Positions 58,728 to 64,000 of a stretch of 64,000 bases of DNA are shown here, one piece after another. Made by a program: the position numbers and the translations under genes. Origin of the DNA: Pleomorphomonas sp. JP5. Lineage in GTDB: Bacteria; Pseudomonadota; Alphaproteobacteria; Rhizobiales; Pleomorphomonadaceae. The first letter of the stretch is position 1. The number at the start of each line of letters is the position of its first letter. Where the stretch lies: assembly GCF_023721815.1 (NCBI RefSeq), contig NZ_JAMDLI010000008.1, positions 62,001 through 126,000 of the forward strand. Reading direction: 5' to 3'. A model generated the notes under the pieces. It ran no database searches. It was not told the origin of the DNA and saw nothing but the letters and a program-made list of their open reading frames with translations.

Positions 58728-60326
58728 TTACTGACCGATCGGTCTCCAGGCGGCGTCGCTCTCCGGGATCACGAACACTTGGCCTGGATAGATCAGGTCG
58801 GGATTGCGGATCTGATCGGTGTTCGCCTGATAGATCGTCGAGTAGCGAATCCCGTTTCCGTACAAGCGCTTGGCAATCATCCAGAGATTATCGCCACGAC
58901 GAATGATCAGGGTTGTCGGCTCCGCCGGCCTGGCTTCGCCAGCCGACCCGGCTCCTGCCTGGGCCGAGCCGACGCCTGAGGCCAACGTCGGGGCAGAAAT
59001 GCCATCCTCGGCAATCTGGAAGGGCACCTCGGCACGAGCGATAACCGCGCCATTGGTCCCAATCTGGTCGATGCGAACGAGGTGCTGTCCGGGCGCAAGC
59101 TCGACTTTGCCCTGGTAAAGCCAACGCCCCTTCTCGGCCTTGGTGTCACCGAGCACCTTGTCGTCGACATAGAGCCTGATGACCGCGCCATTCGCGGCGG
59201 AGCCGGCGGCGTAGAAGCGATTGCCGTTCTCGAGTTCGACGGCGTCGATCGTGACGGCCGAAGCCGAGGTTGCCGCTGGCGCGGCCTCGGGAGCCGGAGC
59301 AGGCGCGGCGGCGGGCTCGGCGACAGGAGCAGTCGGCGCCGCCTCCGCAGGCTTTTCGGACGCCACCGCGGTGCTGTCGGCAGCGGGGGCCGCTGGCGTA
59401 TCGGCCACAGGAGGTTCGGCCTGCGCTGTTGCGGTCGCAGGAGCTTCGGTCGAGGGTGTCACGCCGGGCGTCCCGGCCGCAGCCAGCATGTCGGCCGGCG
59501 GAGCGGGAATCTCGACCGTTGCCGGCTGGACATCCGGTGTCGCAGCGGGTTCGGTGGTAATGGGCTCGGCGGGCTGGGCGGTAGTTGCCGGCGTCGTCTC
59601 GTTTCCGGCCGTCGCCGTCGCCGTGGCGCTGGCCGATGTCGGAGGTTCGACGGCGGGTGTGGGCGCAGCGATCGGAGCTTCTGCGGCGGCGACTTGCTGG
59701 GTGTCGGAAGCCTCGGCGGGTTCGACACCGGCGTCGGCCAGCTTGGCCTGCGCTTCTTCGAGTCCAGGAACCTGAAGAACTGTGGACGGCGATCCAGGCT
59801 GGTTCAAGACCACCAACACGTCGCCATTGCCCCCCTCCGGCACGGAGACGGCCACCGACTGCTCGGAGGAGGCGACCTTGCCGTCCTTGCCGACCACGCG
59901 AACCGAAAGGTCGTGAGCGCCGGGCTTCAGCGGATCGGCGAGAACGATCGCCCAGGAGCCGGTATCGTTGGCCTTGCCGTTGGCGACGACATCCTTGCCC
60001 GAGAGAATCTCAACCTTGGCGTCCGGATCGCTTCGGCCGGCGATGACCGCATCGCCCGTGGGCTCGACGCGAACAAGGTCGAAAATCGGGACAACCGTTT
60101 CGGCGGGACTGGCAGCAGCGGCCGCCGGGGCATCGGACTTTGCGGGCGCGGGCGTTGCGACGACATCACTCGAGGCGACGGTCTCGGCCACGCTTGCAGG
60201 ATGGCCGGCGAGCTGAATGTTGAGCTGACGTAGCACGCCATCAAGCGCGCCTGAAAACAGACCGGCCAGAAGAACGACGATTACGCCGACGGCGCCGATC
60301 AGAATAGTGCGAAGTTTCTTGTTCAT
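58728..60326 (-). CDS. Membrane-anchored LysM-domain protein
   Basis: A 532-residue envelope protein: a single N-terminal helix (about 10-29), a beta-rich Ig-like domain (PVFDLVRVEPTGDAVIAGRSDP...), a ~150-residue Ala/Pro/Thr-rich low-complexity linker, a second beta-rich domain and a C-terminal LysM peptidoglycan-binding domain (IRRGDNLWMIAKRLYGNGIRYSTIYQAN). ATG 60326 (MNKKLRTIL) is chosen; the frame to 60416 gives a Cys/Arg-rich lead. Such proteins are common in Rhizobiales and probably tether the membrane to the cell wall. Confidence 0.87.
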   Translation of the reverse strand: MNKKLRTILIGAVGVIVVLLAGLFSGALDGVLRQLNIQLAGHPASVAETVASSDVVATPAPAKSDAPAAAAASPAETVVPIFDLVRVEPTGDAVIAGRSDPDAKVEILSGKDVVANGKANDTGSWAIVLADPLKPGAHDLSVRVVGKDGKVASSEQSVAVSVPEGGNGDVLVVLNQPGSPSTVLQVPGLEEAQAKLADAGVEPAEASDTQQVAAAEAPIAAPTPAVEPPTSASATATATAGNETTPATTAQPAEPITTEPAATPDVQPATVEIPAPPADMLAAAGTPGVTPSTEAPATATAQAEPPVADTPAAPAADSTAVASEKPAEAAPTAPVAEPAAAPAPAPEAAPAATSASAVTIDAVELENGNRFYAAGSAANGAVIRLYVDDKVLGDTKAEKGRWLYQGKVELAPGQHLVRIDQIGTNGAVIARAEVPFQIAEDGISAPTLASGVGSAQAGAGSAGEARPAEPTTLIIRRGDNLWMIAKRLYGNGIRYSTIYQANTDQIRNPDLIYPGQVFVIPESDAAWRPIGQ

Positions 60327-60534
60327 CACCCGTCCACGCCCCCATCGGCCACGCCGACAAAAACAACCGCATCGACCAACCACCGAATGACACTCGCCGG
60401 TCGATCCACCTTCCAACGACAGTCACGACCGATGATCCACCGAGTCGCGACCAATCGAACACAATGAATTGAGTTACCATCAAGGCGACTCTTGTGCCTC
60501 AGCTGCGCCAATTCATGGCACGGAGGATTTTTTC

Positions 60535-60597
60535 ATGCTTTATACTCATATGGTTAGGCTCACAAGTACGGCAGCCTACAGGTTTCCCAGGACCTGA
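60535..60597 (+). other. Short ORF with strong ribosome site in the LOG upstream region
   Basis: A 20-codon ORF (MLYTHMVRLTSTAAYRFPRT) has GGAGG eight bases before its ATG, inside the 429-bp divergent gap 60327-60755. The same place also contains TATACT (60541-60546), which could instead be a -10 element for the LOG gene. I cannot decide between a leader peptide and a promoter; nothing else is visible in the gap. Confidence 0.3.
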
Positions 60598-60755
60598 GGG
60601 TACAACAGATTCCAGTGGAACCGATGCAAGAAAGCCGCACTTTTGGGCGCACCTTGTCGGCCCATCGACTGGGACTGGCTTCGTGACCTGATGGTGGTTC
60701 GCTGGGCGAAACCAGACGCTTGACGGCCGCGACGCAGCGGTGCGACAAGAAAGAC

Positions 60756-61355
60756 ATGACTGAAATCAAGAGTATCTGTGTGTTCTGCGGCTCGGCAAAT
60801 GGTCGCAACCCTGCCTATGTGGCTGCCGCCGAGCGTCTGGGCGCCGACATGGCCGCGCACGGCATCCGCCTCGTCTATGGCGGCGGCAATGTCGGCCTGA
60901 TGGGGGCGACCGCTCGCGCGGTGATGGCTGCCGGCGGCCAGGTGACCGGCATCATTCCGGAGTTTCTGGTGAGCCGCGAGCGAATGCTCGACGGTGTCGA
61001 CGAGTTGCACGTCGTTCCCGACATGCATACCCGCAAGCGCATGATGTTCGAGGCGGCCGACGCCTTCGTGACGCTGCCCGGCGGCATCGGTACGCTGGAA
61101 GAAGTGGTCGAGCAACTCACCTGGGCGCAGCTCGGACAGCACAAGAAGCCGATCGTTCTCGCCGACATCGATGGTTTCTGGCAGCCGCTGGTCGGCCTGA
61201 TCGACCACATGAACCGGCAAGCCTTCATCCGCGAGGGCTTCGATGTGCGGTATCATGTGGCACGGAGCGCCGTCGACATCCTGCCCACCGTGCTCGCGGC
61301 GGCCGGCTCAAACGGCGGGGTCGCCGGAGACGCCGAGACCATCGCCAAGATGTAG
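60756..61355 (+). CDS. LOG family protein (cytokinin riboside 5'-monophosphate phosphoribohydrolase type)
   Basis: A 199-residue Rossmann-fold enzyme of the TIGR00730/LOG family. ICVFCGSANGRNPAY, LVYGGGNVGLMG, the R/K pair in MHTRKR (93-95) and PGGIGTLEE (108-116) form the nucleotide-hydrolysing active site. Members release a base from nucleoside monophosphates; in bacteria this is often AMP. ATG 60756 gives the normal MTEIKSICVFCGS start. Its stop is 5 bp from the convergent citramalate synthase stop. Confidence 0.93.
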   Translation: MTEIKSICVFCGSANGRNPAYVAAAERLGADMAAHGIRLVYGGGNVGLMGATARAVMAAGGQVTGIIPEFLVSRERMLDGVDELHVVPDMHTRKRMMFEAADAFVTLPGGIGTLEEVVEQLTWAQLGQHKKPIVLADIDGFWQPLVGLIDHMNRQAFIREGFDVRYHVARSAVDILPTVLAAAGSNGGVAGDAETIAKM

Positions 61356-61360
61356 TCGTC

Positions 61361-62965
61361 TCAGGCGCCGGCGTGGCCGTTCTTCAGGAGCTTGTAGGTG
61401 ATCGAGTCGTCGAGCGCCTCGAATGACGCCTCGACGATGTTCGCCGATACGCCTACCGTGGACCAGCGACGCCCCGTGGCGCGGTCGAGACTTTCGATCA
61501 ACACGCGCGTCACGGCGCCCGTGCCGCCGTTGAGGATACGCACCTTGTAGTCGACCAGTTCCAGGGCCGCGATCTCGGTCTGGTACTTGCCGATGTCCTT
61601 GCGAAGCGCCTGATCGAGAGCATTGACGGGACCGTTGCCCTCGGCCACCGACATCAGGATCTCGTCGTCCACCTTCACCTTCACCACCGCTTCCGTGACG
61701 ACCACCCGCTCGCCCATGGCGTTGATGCGGCTTTCCACCATGGTGCGATAGGAGATGACGTCATAGAAATGCGGCACGCCGCCGAGGTGACGCATGGCCA
61801 ACAGCTCGAAGGAGGCGTCCGCTGCTTCGTAGGAATAGCCGCGCGCCTCGCGCTCCTTGAGCTCCGACAACAGTCCGGTCAGACGACGATCGTCCTTGGC
61901 GTAGACGATGCCGAGCCGGTCTAGCTCGGCGAACAGGTTGGATCGGCCGGCCTGATCGGAAACCAGCAGGCGGCGGCGATTGCCGACGCTATCGGGGCTG
62001 ACGTGCTCGTAGGTGCGCGGATCCTTCAGGATCGCCGATGCATGGATACCGGCCTTGGTGGCGAAGGCCGACAGGCCGACATAGGGCGCATGCCGATTGG
62101 GAGCGCGGTTGATGATCTCGTCGAAGGCTCGCGACACCTGCGTCAGGGTCTTCAGCTGCTCCACGGTCACGCCCGTGTCGTAGCGATCGGCAAACTCGTC
62201 CTTCAGAACCAACGTCGGCAATATGGTGGTGAGATTGGCGTTGCCGCAGCGTTCGCCGATACCGTTCAGCGTCCCTTGCACCTGACGTGCTCCGGCACGG
62301 ATGGCGGCCAGCGAGTTTGCCACCGCCTGCCCGGTGTCGTCGTGGGCGTGGATACCCAGGCGATCGCCGGGGACCTGCCCCGTGACGGCCGTGACGATTT
62401 CCATGACATCGTACGGCATGGAACCGCCGTTGGTGTCGCACAACACCACCCAGCGGGCGCCGGCCTCGAAGGCCGTCCGGGCACAGGCAAGAGCGTAATC
62501 GGGATTGGCCTTGTAGCCGTCGAAGAAATGCTCGCAGTCGACGATAGCCTCGCGGCCCGCCTTGACGGCAGCCTCGACCGACTGGCGGATACAGTCGAGG
62601 TTGTCCTCAAGCGTCGTCTTCAGCGCGACGTCGACGTGATAGTCCCAGGACTTGGCGACGAATGTCACCGCGTCGACCGGCGCGGCGAGCAGCGCGGCCA
62701 CGCCAGGGTCGTTAGAGAGCGACACACCCGGGCGCTTGGTCATGCCGAAGGCGGCAAAGCGCGCCTTCGTCACCCGCTTTTCGGCGAAAAAGGCATCGTC
62801 GGTCGGGTTGGCGCCGGGATAGCCGCCCTCAATGTAGGAAAGGCCCAGCTCCTCGATAAGGCGCGCGACGATGATCTTCTCCTCGACCGAGAAGTCGATG
62901 CCCGAGGTCTGGGCTCCGTCACGCAGCGTCGTATCGTAAAGATAAAGGCGGGCCTTGTCCGTCAT
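61361..62965 (-). CDS. cimA: Citramalate synthase
   Basis: A 534-residue enzyme condensing pyruvate and acetyl-CoA to citramalate, the threonine-independent route to 2-oxobutyrate and isoleucine. TIM-barrel HMGL-like domain: YDTTLRDGAQTSGIDFS, EGGYPGANPTD, VLCDTNGG and HAHDDTGQAVANSLAA. A C-terminal LeuA-type allosteric domain (YKVRILNGGTGAVTRVLIES) suggests feedback by isoleucine. The GGYPGANP segment favours citramalate synthase over isopropylmalate synthase. Confidence 0.93.
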   Translation of the reverse strand: MTDKARLYLYDTTLRDGAQTSGIDFSVEEKIIVARLIEELGLSYIEGGYPGANPTDDAFFAEKRVTKARFAAFGMTKRPGVSLSNDPGVAALLAAPVDAVTFVAKSWDYHVDVALKTTLEDNLDCIRQSVEAAVKAGREAIVDCEHFFDGYKANPDYALACARTAFEAGARWVVLCDTNGGSMPYDVMEIVTAVTGQVPGDRLGIHAHDDTGQAVANSLAAIRAGARQVQGTLNGIGERCGNANLTTILPTLVLKDEFADRYDTGVTVEQLKTLTQVSRAFDEIINRAPNRHAPYVGLSAFATKAGIHASAILKDPRTYEHVSPDSVGNRRRLLVSDQAGRSNLFAELDRLGIVYAKDDRRLTGLLSELKEREARGYSYEAADASFELLAMRHLGGVPHFYDVISYRTMVESRINAMGERVVVTEAVVKVKVDDEILMSVAEGNGPVNALDQALRKDIGKYQTEIAALELVDYKVRILNGGTGAVTRVLIESLDRATGRRWSTVGVSANIVEASFEALDDSITYKLLKNGHAGA

Positions 62966-63025
62966 GGTCGCGCACTCATTTGATAATCGGCGAGCGAGGT
63001 CCGCTCGCCTTGGGCTCGGTTCAAC

Positions 63026-63979
<954 letters not shown>

Positions 63980-64000
63980 TCAGGCTTTCGGCAACGGCCA

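Overview
The window is a GC-rich stretch of chromosome that looks alphaproteobacterial (Hyphomicrobiales/Rhizobiales). Evidence: an aglEFGK-type alpha-glucoside ABC transporter, an NDUFA12-family complex I accessory subunit next to a DUF2155 protein and aat, a class II (B12-dependent) ribonucleotide reductase, a class II DAHP synthase, a DUF1489 protein, a DUF2778 protein and an ExoD-type protein. The genus cannot be fixed from sequence reading alone; something near Pleomorphomonas-like lineages is only a guess. I saw no rRNA, tRNA, CRISPR array, phage or insertion sequence, so this reads as ordinary chromosome with a few accessory loci.

Layout. 1-829: no convincing gene, one LacI-type operator. 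830-8642: sucrose/alpha-glucoside locus (LacI regulator, binding protein, two permeases, ATPase, terminator, sucrose phosphorylase). 8719-12770: tryptophan catabolism (YheO-type regulator divergent from tryptophanase and an aromatic amino acid permease). 12844-16824: sulfide oxidation (sulfide:quinone reductase and a four-domain persulfide-handling fusion), followed by AEC permease, SatP-type acetate channel, a small membrane protein, a YbhN-like protein and a secreted hydrolase. 21718-25422: nrdJ with two upstream NrdR-like boxes. 26086-29940: an unusual receiver protein, NDUFA12, nucleoside hydrolase, DUF2155 and aat. 30085-34658: acetyltransferase, hemG-type protoporphyrinogen oxidase, DUF2778 protein, lipid kinase and ExoD. 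35023-39908: amino acid permease and three oxidoreductases. 40017-49549: giant alpha-2-macroglobulin, recJ, DJ-1/PfpI protein and enolase. 50020-53692: NDH-2, DAHP synthase with a probable transcription attenuator, DUF1489. 54083-63976: small proteins, LysR/YeiH pair, Atm1-type exporter, LysM protein, LOG protein, citramalate synthase and proline iminopeptidase.

How genes work together. The first locus would import sucrose through AglEFGK and split it phosphorolytically to glucose-1-phosphate and fructose, under a LacI repressor with operator-like palindromes. The second imports aromatic amino acids and cleaves tryptophan to indole, pyruvate and ammonia. The sulfur pair would oxidise sulfide at the quinone pool and process the resulting persulfide.

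The most interesting unexpected signal is a complete attenuator-like arrangement ahead of the DAHP synthase gene: a short peptide ORF with Phe-Tyr-Ala-Trp codons, mutually exclusive hairpins and a rho-independent terminator (52961-53064, minus strand). Other points worth a look are the phosphoacceptor Asp-to-Glu change in a receiver domain, the four-domain sulfur fusion, and a HemG-type enzyme in an alphaproteobacterial context.
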